Shown: positions 35,636 to 45,433 of the stretch, in pieces
Layout: the number at the start of each line of letters is the position of its first letter
Numbering within the stretch: position 1 is the first letter of the stretch
Assembly: GCF_003815035.1 (NCBI RefSeq)
Contig: NZ_RKRK01000003.1
Span: forward strand, 186,001 to 250,000
DNA length: 64,000 nt
Reading direction: 5' to 3'
Source: Abyssicoccus albus
GTDB taxonomy: Bacteria; Bacillota; Bacilli; Staphylococcales; Abyssicoccaceae
Program-made: the position numbers and the translations under genes
Notes under the pieces: model-generated
Databases searched by the model: none
Seen by the model: only the letters and a program-made list of their open reading frames with translations
What the model was told of the DNA's origin: nothing

Positions 35636-36697
35636 ATGCCAATGACAACAAAACATATGAAAAACTTTACAAACGAAGAATTCAAGACACTTTCAGACAA
35701 CGCACAATTAATCGATGTGAGAACTAAAGAAGAAGTACAGTTAGGTACAATTCATAATGCAATCAACCATCCGATTGAAGAAATAGATACATTTGATTTA
35801 CCAAAAGACCGCACATACTACGTATTCTGTAGATCAGGTGGACGAAGTGCAAGAGCAAGTGAGTTCCTATCTGATCAAGGTTATGAGATTATTAACTTGG
35901 ATGGTGGTTACTTGTCTTATCAAGATCAACATCTATCAGAAGAAACAATCGAAACAGATCGTGAAAAGGTCAAATCAAACCGTAAAAAAGTAGATTATAG
36001 TGGTCTTCAATGTCCTGGTCCTATCGTCAACATTAGCCAAGAGTTAAATCAAATGAAAGACGGTGAACAATTAGATATCACTGTGACAGACAAAGGTTTT
36101 GTCAACGATATTAAAAGTTACGTGAACCAAACAAAGCATAAGGCAATTTTATTAGAAGAGTATGATGACTACATTCATGCCATTATTGAAAAGCAGACAC
36201 CAGGAGATATGGAAGTTGTAAATTCAGGTAACAAAACAACCATCGTCTTATTCAGTGGTGATTTAGATAAAGCAGTTGCTGCAATGATTATCGCGAATGG
36301 AGCAAAAGCTAGCGGTCGTGACGTATCAATATTCTTCACATTCTGGGGACTTAGCGCATTAAAGAAAGCATCCACGACGAAAGTGAAAAAAGACGGAATC
36401 GCAAAAATGTTCGACATGATGCTGCCTAAAAAAGCAATCCAGATGCCATTATCAAAGATGAATATGTTTGGACTTGGAAATAAAATGATGCGCTATACGA
36501 TGAACAGTAAAAATGTTAATTCATTACCGACGTTACTAGATACCGCTTCTAACTTAGGCGTGAAATTCATTGCATGTACGATGAGCATGAATGTCATGGG
36601 TATTTCTAAAGAGGAACTTAGAACAGACGTAGAATACGGCGGCGTTGCAATGTATATTGCCGAAACTGAGCACGCCAACCATAATCTATTTATTTAA
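35636..36697 (+). CDS. cstA: CstA, rhodanese-TusA-DsrE persulfide carrier
   Basis: 353 residues, the size of S. aureus CstA. Domains in order: rhodanese (about 5-100) with active Cys in VFCRSGGRSAR; TusA-like (about 118-190) with Cys in SGLQCPGPI; DsrE-like (about 195-353) with Cys in KFIACTMSMNVMG. It accepts and moves persulfide sulfur between its three cysteines. The ATG at 35636 has AAAAGGAG 9 nt upstream. Confidence 0.92.
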   Translation: MPMTTKHMKNFTNEEFKTLSDNAQLIDVRTKEEVQLGTIHNAINHPIEEIDTFDLPKDRTYYVFCRSGGRSARASEFLSDQGYEIINLDGGYLSYQDQHLSEETIETDREKVKSNRKKVDYSGLQCPGPIVNISQELNQMKDGEQLDITVTDKGFVNDIKSYVNQTKHKAILLEEYDDYIHAIIEKQTPGDMEVVNSGNKTTIVLFSGDLDKAVAAMIIANGAKASGRDVSIFFTFWGLSALKKASTTKVKKDGIAKMFDMMLPKKAIQMPLSKMNMFGLGNKMMRYTMNSKNVNSLPTLLDTASNLGVKFIACTMSMNVMGISKEELRTDVEYGGVAMYIAETEHANHNLFI

Positions 36698-36714
36698 ATT
36701 TAAGGAGAGATTTT

Positions 36715-38046
36715 ATGTTTTTTAAACAATTTTACAATGACCATTTATCACACGCATCTTACTTAATCGGTTGTCAAAGAACGAATGAAGCATTAATCGT
36801 TGACCCTAACAAAGACTTACAACAATATATTGATGTCGCAAATAAAGAAGGCTTTACGATTACTCAAGCTGTTGAAACTCACATTCATGCCGACTATGCA
36901 TCAGGTATTCGTGATGTCGCAAAATTACTGAACGCACACATCCATGTGTCTAAAGAAGGTGATGACTCGTTAGGATATAAAAACATGCCTGACAATACAC
37001 ACTTCGTTGGACATGATGATATCATTAAAGTCGGCCATATTGAATTAAAAGTATTGCACACACCAGGCCATACACCTGAAAGTATTAGCTTTTTATTAAC
37101 AGATATTGGTGGCGGTTCATCCGTTCCAATGGGACTATTTACAGGAGACTTCTTATTTATTGGAGATATTGGACGTCCTGATTTATTAGAAAAAGCAGTC
37201 TCAGTAGAAGGTTCTACAGAAATCGGTGCGAAAGCGATGTTCAAGTCCATTCAGTCAACAAAAGACTTACCAGATTATATCCAAATATGGCCTGGTCATG
37301 GTGCCGGTAGTCCATGTGGTAAAGCACTCGGTGCCATTCCAATGTCTACACTTGGCTACGAACGAGAGAACAACTGGGCATTTAAAATCACAGATGAATC
37401 ACAATTTATCGATGCGTTAACAAGTGAACAACCAGATCCACCGACGCACTTTGCAAAAATGAAAGAAATCAATCAATTTGGATCTGAATTAATTTCACCG
37501 TATGAAGTATACCCACTCGCTCATGATGATAAATCGTTATTACACTTTGACTTAAGAAGTCGAGAAGCATTTCACGGTGGACACCAACGTGGTGCGATCA
37601 ATATTCCATATGATAAGAACTTCATCAATCAAATCGGATTTTATTTGAATTATGATGAGGAGGTTATACTCATCGGGGACCGTGATACAGTAAATCAAGC
37701 AGCGAAGACGTTACAATGGATTGGCTTCAATCAAGTGAAAGGCTACATTAAACCATCAACTGATATTATGACAAACACTGTCGATGCCGCTGCAATCACT
37801 GGTCAAGAGGAACATATTTTAGATATTCGTTCTCAAGATGAATATAATCGTGGTCATATTGAGCATGCCGTTCATATTCCGCACGGTCGGTTAATGAAAG
37901 AAGACATTCCATTTAACCATGATGATAAAATTTACGTTCACTGTCAATCTGGTCTACGTAGTAGTATTGCCATTGGAATATTAGAGCATCGTGGATTTAC
38001 AAATATCATTAACGTTAAAGAAGGATATTCAAAAATAAACGTATAA
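36715..38046 (+). CDS. cstB: CstB, persulfide dioxygenase-rhodanese fusion
   Basis: 443 residues. The metallo-beta-lactamase persulfide dioxygenase domain covers about 1-240: iron ligands in ETHIHADYASG, HTPGHTPES, FTGDFLFIGDIGRPDL and WPGHGAGSPCG. A degenerate rhodanese without the active cysteine follows (about 265-350). The last domain (about 355-443) is an active rhodanese with VHCQSGLRSS. It oxidises CstA- or thiol-bound persulfide to sulfite and thiosulfate. It is 17 nt downstream of cstA. Confidence 0.92.
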   Translation: MFFKQFYNDHLSHASYLIGCQRTNEALIVDPNKDLQQYIDVANKEGFTITQAVETHIHADYASGIRDVAKLLNAHIHVSKEGDDSLGYKNMPDNTHFVGHDDIIKVGHIELKVLHTPGHTPESISFLLTDIGGGSSVPMGLFTGDFLFIGDIGRPDLLEKAVSVEGSTEIGAKAMFKSIQSTKDLPDYIQIWPGHGAGSPCGKALGAIPMSTLGYERENNWAFKITDESQFIDALTSEQPDPPTHFAKMKEINQFGSELISPYEVYPLAHDDKSLLHFDLRSREAFHGGHQRGAINIPYDKNFINQIGFYLNYDEEVILIGDRDTVNQAAKTLQWIGFNQVKGYIKPSTDIMTNTVDAAAITGQEEHILDIRSQDEYNRGHIEHAVHIPHGRLMKEDIPFNHDDKIYVHCQSGLRSSIAIGILEHRGFTNIINVKEGYSKINV

Positions 38047-38050
38047 AATA

Positions 38051-38089
38051 AAAATAAGCGCTAAAGCATGATGCTTTAGCGCTTATTTA
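38051..38089. terminator. Bidirectional terminator after cstB
   Basis: Perfect 18-bp stem (AAATAAGCGCTAAAGCAT and its complement) with a 1-nt centre, T residues on both sides. No sqr gene follows cstB. Confidence 0.9.
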
Positions 38090-38099
38090 TTTGTGTTAA

Positions 38100-39587
38100 T
38101 TATTCGTATAACCCCATAGTAGCGTCTAATGTGTTAATGTAAATGTTTTTCGTTTGTTGGAAGTTCGCAATTGCATCTTTATATGTTTCACGACCGATTC
38201 CTGATTTTTTGTATCCACCAAACGGTGCACCTGATGGTACTTGGTTATATGTGTTAACCCACATTCTACCAGTACGAACGTTACGTGCAACGTCTAATGC
38301 AGTATTAATATTTGTTGAGAATACACCACCAGCTAAGCCGTAAATAGAATCATTCGCAATGTCAATCGCTTCTTCTTTCGTGCTAAACTTCTGAACTGTA
38401 ATAACAGGTCCGAAGATTTCTTCTTGTGCTACTGTCACACTATTGTTTGGTACTTCGATAATTGTCGGTTTGAAGTAGAATCCTTTATCAAATTCTCCAC
38501 CTGTCACACGTTCTCCACCTGTTAAAATCTTGCATCCTTCTTCTTTAGCAGTGTCCATGTAGCCCATAATTTTCTTCAATTGACCTTCACTTGTAATTGA
38601 ACCAAGGATACTACCTTCTTCTAATGGGTTACCAATCTTAATATCTTCAAACTTCTTCACAAGTGCATCTACGAATTTGTCGTAAATGCCTTCTTGCACA
38701 AGTACACGGCTTCCTGCAGAACATACTTGACCTTGGTTGAATAGGATACCAATTTGAGCGCCTTCTAATGCTTGCTCAAAGTTTGCATCGTCAAAGATAA
38801 TGTTCGCGCTCTTACCACCAAGCTCTAACGTTGCTGGAACTAAGCGCTTCGCACCTGCATCAGCAACTGAGTATCCAACTTCAGTTGAACCGGTAAATGA
38901 TAATTTATCTACACCTTCGTGGTTGAAGATCATATCACCAGATTCAGATCCTTTACCTGTTAAAATGTTCACAACACCTTTCGGTAATACTTCTTGCATA
39001 ATTTTAGCAAGCTCTAACATACTTAACGGCGTTGAAGAAGATGGTTGAATGACAATCGTACATCCCGCAGCGAGTGCTGGTGCTAACTTCCATGAAGCAA
39101 GTAAAAATGGGAAGTTCCATGCGACAACCGCACCAACAACTCCGATTGGTTCACTAGTAACCAAACTCATTGTATTCTCATCCATTTCAGTCACCGTTCC
39201 AAGTTCGGTACGAGGAACACCTGCAAAGTAACGGAAGTGATCTGTACCTAATGGAATATCAATCCCTGTTGATTCACGTAATACTTTACCATTGTCCATA
39301 GACTCTGCATATGCAATACGATCGGCATTTTCTTCGATTTTATCAGCAATTTTATGAAGTAATGCTTGACGCTCTTGCAATGAAGTCTTGCTCCATGTTT
39401 TGAATGCTTCTTGAGCAGCACTTACCGCTTTATCTACATCCGCTTGACCCGCTTTAGCGAATGTCGCTAATTCTTCACCTGTTGACGGTGAGTATGTCTT
39501 TAATGTTTCGCCACTTTCAGCGTCTACAAATTCACCATTAATTAATAATTTATAACTTTCGTCGATATAATCTCTAACGTTAACCAT
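38100..39587 (-). CDS. NAD(P)-dependent aldehyde dehydrogenase
   Basis: 495 residues, full ALDH length. The NAD-binding loop FTGSTEVG, the general-base Glu in [12 protein letters not shown] and the catalytic Cys in [12 protein letters not shown] are all present. It oxidises aldehydes to acids. The neighbouring keto-acid decarboxylase suggests that branched-chain or aromatic aldehydes from amino-acid catabolism are substrates. Confidence 0.9.
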   Translation of the reverse strand: MVNVRDYIDESYKLLINGEFVDAESGETLKTYSPSTGEELATFAKAGQADVDKAVSAAQEAFKTWSKTSLQERQALLHKIADKIEENADRIAYAESMDNGKVLRESTGIDIPLGTDHFRYFAGVPRTELGTVTEMDENTMSLVTSEPIGVVGAVVAWNFPFLLASWKLAPALAAGCTIVIQPSSSTPLSMLELAKIMQEVLPKGVVNILTGKGSESGDMIFNHEGVDKLSFTGSTEVGYSVADAGAKRLVPATLELGGKSANIIFDDANFEQALEGAQIGILFNQGQVCSAGSRVLVQEGIYDKFVDALVKKFEDIKIGNPLEEGSILGSITSEGQLKKIMGYMDTAKEEGCKILTGGERVTGGEFDKGFYFKPTIIEVPNNSVTVAQEEIFGPVITVQKFSTKEEAIDIANDSIYGLAGGVFSTNINTALDVARNVRTGRMWVNTYNQVPSGAPFGGYKKSGIGRETYKDAIANFQQTKNIYINTLDATMGLYE

Positions 39588-39644
39588 CTATAATTCCTCC
39601 TATATTGTAATCGTTTGCACAAGGACTATAACTTCATTGTATGA

Positions 39645-41303
39645 TTACTTATTTTGATTTGCAAATGCTTTGCCTATCTCGTATAAGTTTTCAGGTGCAT
39701 CCATTACCGCTGTGTGTAATTCAACATAATGCATGACTTCTTTATTCTTATTAATCTTTTCAAACACTTCAACAAATTGTTTATCAGTTTTCACATCGTG
39801 AAGTTCAACTTCACCTTCTTTAGCACCAAATGTTGCAGGTATTGATTTATAGTCCCACATTTTAATGTCATTGTAGTGTTGTTTCTCTCCGTGAATAATA
39901 CGTTCAACTGTGTAACCGTCATTATTCACTACAAATATAATCGGCTTAATGCCTTCTCTAATCATTGTTGAAATGGATTGAACTGTGAGTTGAAGTGAAC
40001 CATCACCGATCATCAAGATATTACGGCGATCTAAGTCAGCCATCTGAGTGCCTAACAATGCCGGTAACGTATATCCAATTGACCCCCATAAAGGTTGACC
40101 AATGTAGCTCACTTTTGATGGTAAGTGCATTTCATACGCACCAAAGAATGATGTTCCTTGTTCAGCCAGCAATATATCATTAGGTTCTAAGTACTGATTC
40201 ATTAAGCTGTGTAATGATTTTTGTGTTAATTCATTACCCGTTACTTCATCAACTAACACATCGTATTGATGTTGATAAGTTTTGTACTCATCGTTACGTT
40301 TATTAATGCCTAAATCTTGTAATTCTTTAAGCCATACACTTAACGCAATATCTTCATCATGATAATTCAGAATATCAGTATTGCGATGATTAATGATCTG
40401 CATATCTTTTGCATCAAATTTTTGTGAGAATCCAGCTGTTGCAGAATCCGTTAACTTCGCTCCGATATTTATGATGCAGTCACTTGAATCCACATAGTTA
40501 CGCACATCATCTTCAGAAATTGCCCCTGCATACATTCCGATATATTGATCAATCGTCTCATCAATTGCACCTTTACCTAAAGATAATTGAGCGATTGGGA
40601 TATTCGTTGCTTCAACGAATGCTTTCAATTCATCATGAAGCTTAAAGCTATTAATCTCATGACCAGTTAAAATAACTGGTTGCTTACTATTGTCAATTGT
40701 TTCTTTCAATTCACTCAACCATTGTTTATGTTCAGACGTAATATTTTTCTCCGTCACATCGAATTCAAGTAACCCTTCTTCTACTTCTTTCGCTGCGACA
40801 TCAACTGGCAAATGAATATGCACTGGACGTTGTTCCATAATTGCAAGGCGAATCACTCGATCGATCTCTTCCTTTGCATTCACTTGAGTCAATCTCGTTT
40901 GAGCAACTGTAATCGGCTCGAACATTTTTTGGAAATCTTTGAAGTCTCCCTCACCTAACGTATGGTGAACATATTTCCCAGCATGTTCAACAACTGACGT
41001 TGGACCACCAGTAATTGCAACAACGGGTACACGTTCTGCATATGAACCAGCGACCCCGTTAACTGTACTCAATTCTCCAACACCGTATGTTGTCACCATT
41101 GCACTGATACCATTGATACGCCCATATCCATCCGCTGCATAAGCCGCATTCAATTCATTCGTATTACCGATCCATTGTAATTTGTCATGACTGACAATTG
41201 TGTCTAGAAATGTCAAGTTGAAGTCACCAGGTACTCCAAACACTCGATCTACACCTACATCTACTAATCGATCAAATAAATAATGTCCTACTGTATATGT
41301 CAT
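39645..41303 (-). CDS. Alpha-keto-acid (indolepyruvate/pyruvate-type) decarboxylase
   Basis: 552 residues, thiamine-diphosphate enzyme. The activating Glu is in GNTNELNAAYAADGYGR, the His pair in KYVHHTLGEGD, and the cofactor motif runs from IGDGSLQLTVQS to VVNNDGYTVER. It resembles Lactococcus KivD/KdcA and staphylococcal IpdC, which turn keto acids into aldehydes. The exact substrate is open. It lies 57 nt upstream of the ALDH gene and is divergent from a MarR gene, forming an Ehrlich-type aldehyde/acid route. Confidence 0.88.
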   Translation of the reverse strand: MTYTVGHYLFDRLVDVGVDRVFGVPGDFNLTFLDTIVSHDKLQWIGNTNELNAAYAADGYGRINGISAMVTTYGVGELSTVNGVAGSYAERVPVVAITGGPTSVVEHAGKYVHHTLGEGDFKDFQKMFEPITVAQTRLTQVNAKEEIDRVIRLAIMEQRPVHIHLPVDVAAKEVEEGLLEFDVTEKNITSEHKQWLSELKETIDNSKQPVILTGHEINSFKLHDELKAFVEATNIPIAQLSLGKGAIDETIDQYIGMYAGAISEDDVRNYVDSSDCIINIGAKLTDSATAGFSQKFDAKDMQIINHRNTDILNYHDEDIALSVWLKELQDLGINKRNDEYKTYQHQYDVLVDEVTGNELTQKSLHSLMNQYLEPNDILLAEQGTSFFGAYEMHLPSKVSYIGQPLWGSIGYTLPALLGTQMADLDRRNILMIGDGSLQLTVQSISTMIREGIKPIIFVVNNDGYTVERIIHGEKQHYNDIKMWDYKSIPATFGAKEGEVELHDVKTDKQFVEVFEKINKNKEVMHYVELHTAVMDAPENLYEIGKAFANQNK

Positions 41304-41344
41304 CTTGCATTCATCCTTTCTTGATAAAACTCTTTTCTATTCAT

Positions 41345-41386
41345 AATTTACACTTTTTGATATAATAGGTCAATAAAGTTGACTTA
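41345..41386 (-). promoter_or_regulatory. MarR operator overlapping the decarboxylase promoter
   Basis: Inverted repeat TAGGTCAA-TAAAG-TTGACTTA (41366-41386). On the minus strand TTGACC (41373-41368), 17 nt, TAAATT (41350-41345) forms the decarboxylase promoter, with its -35 inside the palindrome. Confidence 0.62.
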
Positions 41387-41405
41387 AATTTAGGAGTGTA
41401 TTTTT

Positions 41406-41873
41406 ATGACATCACACCACGATGAAATTATGACTTTTTATTTTGCATATCATACATTCACAGAAACCGCCGATGAAATTTTATCCGAGTTCGGACTACG
41501 TCGCCAACATCATCGATTTTTATTTTTTATCGCACGCCGCGAAGGGATGTCTTTGAAAGAGTTAATTAAAGTGTTAGAAATCTCAAAGCAAGGCAGCCAT
41601 AAAACGTTACAAGACTTGAAATTACAAGGATATATCATAGAGCGTAATAACGAACAAGATCGGCGTGTTAAACATTTATATTTAACACGCAAAGGAAAAT
41701 TGCTAGAACAAAAATTAACTGAAGCACAATCAAAGCGCATGGCTCAAATTTTTGATAAAGTAGGACATGATTGGTTCGAAGTCATGCATGAATATGCGAA
41801 TGAACGGCAAGGGTATCGTGATTTTGTAGAAAACTTAATGCAAAAATCACCACATTATAAGGAGGATGAATAA
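41406..41873 (+). CDS. MarR-family regulator
   Basis: 155 residues with a winged helix: FFIARREGMSLKELIKVLEI, then SKQGSHKTLQDLKLQGYI and the wing NNEQDRRVKHLYLT. Likely controls the divergent decarboxylase-ALDH pair through the palindrome in the gap. AGGAGTG precedes the ATG. It ends 2 nt before the next gene. Confidence 0.85.
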   Translation: MTSHHDEIMTFYFAYHTFTETADEILSEFGLRRQHHRFLFFIARREGMSLKELIKVLEISKQGSHKTLQDLKLQGYIIERNNEQDRRVKHLYLTRKGKLLEQKLTEAQSKRMAQIFDKVGHDWFEVMHEYANERQGYRDFVENLMQKSPHYKEDE

Positions 41874-41875
41874 GG

Positions 41876-42202
41876 ATGAAATTAAACGAATTAAAATTTG
41901 ACGAGTTATATCCAACAGAAAAAGTCGGTCCATCAGTTGTAGGAACGGTTGAATACGAAATTGAAGGTCAAAGCGAATACAAAGCAGCTTATATTTTAAC
42001 GAATGAGCGATTGATTATGAACGCTTTAATGAAAGACGAGGTATATCAACGAAATATCCCGTATAATGCAATCCAAAGCGGTTTTATTCAAGAGGATGAC
42101 CTGTTTTTACAAATGGGCGAAATGCGTGTCAAAATGAAAGACATCATCGAAGGTGACAAAGAACAATTTGTAGAATATTTAAATGAACAATTGAATAAAT
42201 AA
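41876..42202 (+). CDS. Small PH-like domain protein, unknown
   Basis: 108 residues. A pattern of short strands followed by a C-terminal helix (YILTNERLIMNALMKDEVYQ, then IPYNAIQSGFIQEDD) resembles bacterial PH-like (YokE/bPH) domains. It follows the MarR gene by 2 nt, with AAGGAGGATG as ribosome site, so it is part of that operon. Function unknown. Confidence 0.6.
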   Translation: MKLNELKFDELYPTEKVGPSVVGTVEYEIEGQSEYKAAYILTNERLIMNALMKDEVYQRNIPYNAIQSGFIQEDDLFLQMGEMRVKMKDIIEGDKEQFVEYLNEQLNK

Positions 42203-42207
42203 TAAGG

Positions 42208-42254
42208 AACTACCGCCTATCAAGCGACATCGCTTGATAGGCGGTAGTTTTTAT
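42208..42254. terminator. Terminator after the PH-like gene
   Basis: A 19-bp perfect stem (AACTACCGCCTATCAAGCG and its complement) with a 4-nt loop, followed by TTTTATT. Confidence 0.92.
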
Positions 42255-42261
42255 TCGTCCT

Positions 42262-42721
42262 GTATTCAGAGTATTTCCGATTTACTCTGATTACCAACAC
42301 CTTTTCTTTCATTTTCCGTCCCGTATTCAGAGTATTTCCGATTTACTCTGATTACCAATAACTTTCCTTGCATTTTCCATCCCGTATTCAGAGTATTTCT
42401 GATTTACTCTGATTACCAGTAACTTTCCTTGCATTTTCCATCCTGTATTCAGAGTATTTCCGATTTACTCTGATTACCAATAACTTTCCTTGCATTTTCC
42501 ATCCTGTATTCAGAGTATTTCCGATTTACTCTGATTACCAGCACCTTTTCTTTCATTTTTCGTCCCGTATTCAGAGTATTTCTGATTTACTCTGATTACC
42601 AACACCTTTTCTTTCATTTTTCGTCTCGTATTCAGAGTATCCCCGATTTACTCTGATTACCAGCACCTTTTCTTTCATTTTCCATCCCGTATTCAGAGTA
42701 TCTCCGATTTACTCTGATGTC
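42262..42721. repeat. Palindrome array B: family 1, eight copies, 61-bp pitch
   Basis: Copies begin at 42262, 42323, 42384, 42445, 42506, 42567, 42628 and 42689: all steps are exactly 61 bp. Arms are GTATTCAGAGTA and TACTCTGATTAC around TTTCCGATT-type centres. Linkers are of two alternating types (CACCTTTTCTTTCATTTT and AACTTTCCTTGCATTTT), so the array grew by segmental duplication. The last copy encodes the final codons and stop of the convergent NERD gene. The 490-bp gap holds nothing else. Confidence 0.93.
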
Positions 42722-43604
42722 GCTTTTTCCGATAACGTGCGTCTTTAAAATGTCCTATTCGATCGTACGCATCTTCATTTCTTAAAATTCGATATACCAT
42801 ATTTGCCGATACTCCAGCCCATTCAGAGACTTCACTACACGTAAAATAATCATTTTTCAAACATTCAATTTCATCTATACTCAACATGATCGCTTCACGC
42901 TTATTTATCATATGACCACATGAACAAATAATTTTCTTTTTAGTTTTGACTGGATGCTCTAAAATTTTTCTACAGTTAGGACATTTCAATCCTTTCTTCA
43001 ATTCATTAAAAGGATAGTAAAAAATTCGATCAAACTTACTGTCCTGAATATGCATTGCTTCAAGTTTCCGAGCTAATTTTAAATCCATTGCAGTGAACGA
43101 TTCAACTTGAGCAAATTTCCTCACCAATTCATCCAAATCACTATGAAATATTATATCACTACGATTCGTATTTATTTTAAACCCTGGATTGATCATTACA
43201 ATTTTTGATACTACTTTAAACCCTTGGCATACATTTTTCAGCATCATATGTTGACGGTCCAATTGAGAATAAATCCCTCGGTAAATAAATCCTGACGGGC
43301 CTTGCAAATTATCTCCTTGTTCAACAAATAAACCGTTATAATTTTTTATTTCAAAATGATACACAACACCTTGAACAATAAATAATATATCGAACTGAAC
43401 TAAACCTCGATAATCGATTTGTAAATCCCATAGCTTCAATATGTTCTCGCAATGTTCGAAGCAATTCAAAAACAGGCGTTCACCTTCAATCCCTTTCATT
43501 AATGTCTGCAATTGATGTTCGTCCGTTTCATTCAAAGTACAACGATTATTAGCATTTTGAAGATAGTTCAAAGTATTACTACATTTTAAATTTTTTAAAA
43601 TCAT
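42693..43604 (-). CDS. NERD-domain protein with zinc ribbon and HTH
   Basis: 303 residues. The nuclease-related NERD domain (about 35-150) shows KGIEGERLF, FDILFIVQG and the catalytic-type FEIKNYNG. Then come a zinc ribbon (CPNCRK and CSCGH, about 213-240) and a C-terminal helix-turn-helix-like segment (TCSEVSEWAGVSANMVYRIL). NERD is distantly related to restriction nucleases, so a DNA-processing role is plausible. The last residues (SKSEIL and stop) are encoded by the palindromic repeat. Confidence 0.78.
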   Translation of the reverse strand: MILKNLKCSNTLNYLQNANNRCTLNETDEHQLQTLMKGIEGERLFLNCFEHCENILKLWDLQIDYRGLVQFDILFIVQGVVYHFEIKNYNGLFVEQGDNLQGPSGFIYRGIYSQLDRQHMMLKNVCQGFKVVSKIVMINPGFKINTNRSDIIFHSDLDELVRKFAQVESFTAMDLKLARKLEAMHIQDSKFDRIFYYPFNELKKGLKCPNCRKILEHPVKTKKKIICSCGHMINKREAIMLSIDEIECLKNDYFTCSEVSEWAGVSANMVYRILRNEDAYDRIGHFKDARYRKKRHQSKSEIL

Positions 43605-43775
43605 AAAAAAATACCTCCTACTATATATATCGTTTTTTCGGAGGGTGATTTCTTAAAAAATGCAAAAGTTCATTTATAGAAATGAATCCATCTGAATCCT
43701 CTATTCCGATGCGTATACTTAATATTCTGTGAATAAATATGATATACTAAATAAGAATTTAACGAGGTGATTTAT

Positions 43776-45236
43776 ATTACTACCGATTTGATTATTTTAT
43801 TTATCGGCTTTTTACTTTTTATCGCGATTTCTACAACGACGTTGTCGTCAAAACTTGGCCTTCCTTCTTTAATTGTATTTCTACTTGTTGGTATGGGGTT
43901 AAACTCTTTCTTCACTTTCAACAACGCATTGATCGCTCAAGCCATTGGTACGATGGCACTCATCACAATTCTATTCGATGGTGGTGTTCAGACAAGCTAT
44001 CAAAAAGTAAAATCTTCACTTACATATGCAGGTATCCTTGCAACAGTTGGTGTATTCATCACAACACTTATTGTCGCTGTAGCCACTATGTTCATCTTAG
44101 ACCTATCATGGCAACAAGGATTACTGTTTGGTGCGATTGTTGGTTCGACTGATGCTGCTGCAGTATTTAGTATTCTCGGCAACAAAAAAATCAACCTAAA
44201 AATCAAAAATATTCTTGAAGTTGAATCTGGAACAAACGATCCGATGGCTTTATTTTTAACGACGATGATGATCAGCTTAATATTGATTCCCGATGCAACG
44301 ATTTTCGAGTCTGTCTTAATGTTTATTTGGCAAATGGTTGGTGGGGTAATTGTTGGAGTGTTAGCTGGTTACGCTGGTGTTTATCTGATTAATTGGATGA
44401 AGCTCGAAGCAACAGGATTATACCCAATTCTCGCGTTGACGCTTACATTCTTAACATACGGCGTCTCCTCTTGGATGAGTGTCAGTGGATTACTTGCCGT
44501 ATATATCTTTTCACTCGTACTCGGTAATCAACCGTTAAGTTATAGAACGAGTATCATTCGATTCGGTGAAAGTTTTGCCTGGATGGGACAGATGAGCATG
44601 TTCATCTTACTTGGGTTACTCGTCTTTCCATCATCACTTGTATCCATTATGTGGGGAGGATTATTTATCGCTTTGATCCTAATGTTTATCGCTCGACCAA
44701 TCAGTGTTTTTACGACACTCTTTTGGACCGACTTAACTACAAAACAACTCACATTCATTTCATGGGCTGGACTTCGAGGCGCAGTACCGATTATTCTCGC
44801 AACGTATGCATTGCTTGCAGAAGTACCTAGTTCCGAACTTATCTTTAACGTCGTCTTCTTCGTCGTGCTACTCAGTGCATTGCTCCAAGGGATGACACTC
44901 TTGCCTCTTGCTAATTGGCTCGGGTTAAATAAAGGTGAATCGATTAGCTCACCATACCACTTCGATATGGTCGCCGGTGAAGTTTCGGAAATGGATATTC
45001 GTGAATACATTATTACACCGAACTCATCTTGGAAAAATAAGGCGATTCAAGATTTAGACTTTACAGAACGTGTGAATATTAATGCAGTCGTCCGAGACAA
45101 TCAATTGTTAATGCCTGAAGGTTCATTAGTGCTTGAGAAAAATGACATCGTATATATCTTAGCGAGTAAAGATACGCATCAGTATATTAAATCGTATATG
45201 GCTAAAAATATTCAACAAGCACCGAAGAACGTATAA
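43776..45236 (+). CDS. CPA1-family K+/H+ or Na+/H+ antiporter, apparently with an ATT start
   Basis: About 486 residues. Twelve or so helices carry CPA1 motifs (FLLVGMGLNSF, TILFDGGVQTS, IVGSTDAAAVFSIL, VESGTNDPMALFL, SWAGLRGAVPIIL), and the C-terminal 80 residues form a TrkA-C domain (REYIITPNSSWKNKAI, LEKNDIVYILA), as in KhaP2/NhaP2-type potassium-proton antiporters. The only good ribosome site, GAGGTGA (43764-43770), is 5 nt before an in-frame ATT. The GTG at 43767 lies inside that site, so an ATT start is the better fit. Confidence 0.85.
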   Translation: MTTDLIILFIGFLLFIAISTTTLSSKLGLPSLIVFLLVGMGLNSFFTFNNALIAQAIGTMALITILFDGGVQTSYQKVKSSLTYAGILATVGVFITTLIVAVATMFILDLSWQQGLLFGAIVGSTDAAAVFSILGNKKINLKIKNILEVESGTNDPMALFLTTMMISLILIPDATIFESVLMFIWQMVGGVIVGVLAGYAGVYLINWMKLEATGLYPILALTLTFLTYGVSSWMSVSGLLAVYIFSLVLGNQPLSYRTSIIRFGESFAWMGQMSMFILLGLLVFPSSLVSIMWGGLFIALILMFIARPISVFTTLFWTDLTTKQLTFISWAGLRGAVPIILATYALLAEVPSSELIFNVVFFVVLLSALLQGMTLLPLANWLGLNKGESISSPYHFDMVAGEVSEMDIREYIITPNSSWKNKAIQDLDFTERVNINAVVRDNQLLMPEGSLVLEKNDIVYILASKDTHQYIKSYMAKNIQQAPKNV

Positions 45237-45264
45237 AAGCTCTCCATTGAATGGAGAGCTTTTA
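45235..45264. terminator. Bidirectional terminator
   Basis: Stem AAAAGCTCTCCAT / ATGGAGAGCTTTT with loop TGA, between convergent genes. Confidence 0.88.
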
Positions 45265-45432
45265 TTATTTATTTTTTCGCTTTGTCATCTCACGTAAGCC
45301 AATTGAAAATATCGTATACCCAACGAGTGAATCTTTAATCCACTTACAAATTTTAAACTCACCATTCAATACCTTTACCACTGCATTTGCTAACAAATAT
45401 AATACAAGCACTTTCTGATAACGCTCATTCAT
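45265..45432 (-). CDS. Small protein downstream of a rhodanese, unknown
   Basis: 55 residues, MNERYQKVLVLYLLANAVVK at the N terminus and a basic end (EMTKRKNK). It starts 1 nt after the rhodanese stop, with GGGAGGT 7 nt upstream of the ATG, and ends just before the terminator, so it is translated with the rhodanese. Partly hydrophobic helix; no recognised family. Confidence 0.6.
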   Translation of the reverse strand: MNERYQKVLVLYLLANAVVKVLNGEFKICKWIKDSLVGYTIFSIGLREMTKRKNK

Positions 45433-45433
45433 T

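Noticed and set aside
42262-42721. CRISPR array (regular palindromic repeats of about 33 bp with about 28-bp spacers)
   Set aside because: The spacers are nearly identical to each other within the array, no cas genes are near, and the same repeat occurs at two other loci with different linkers.
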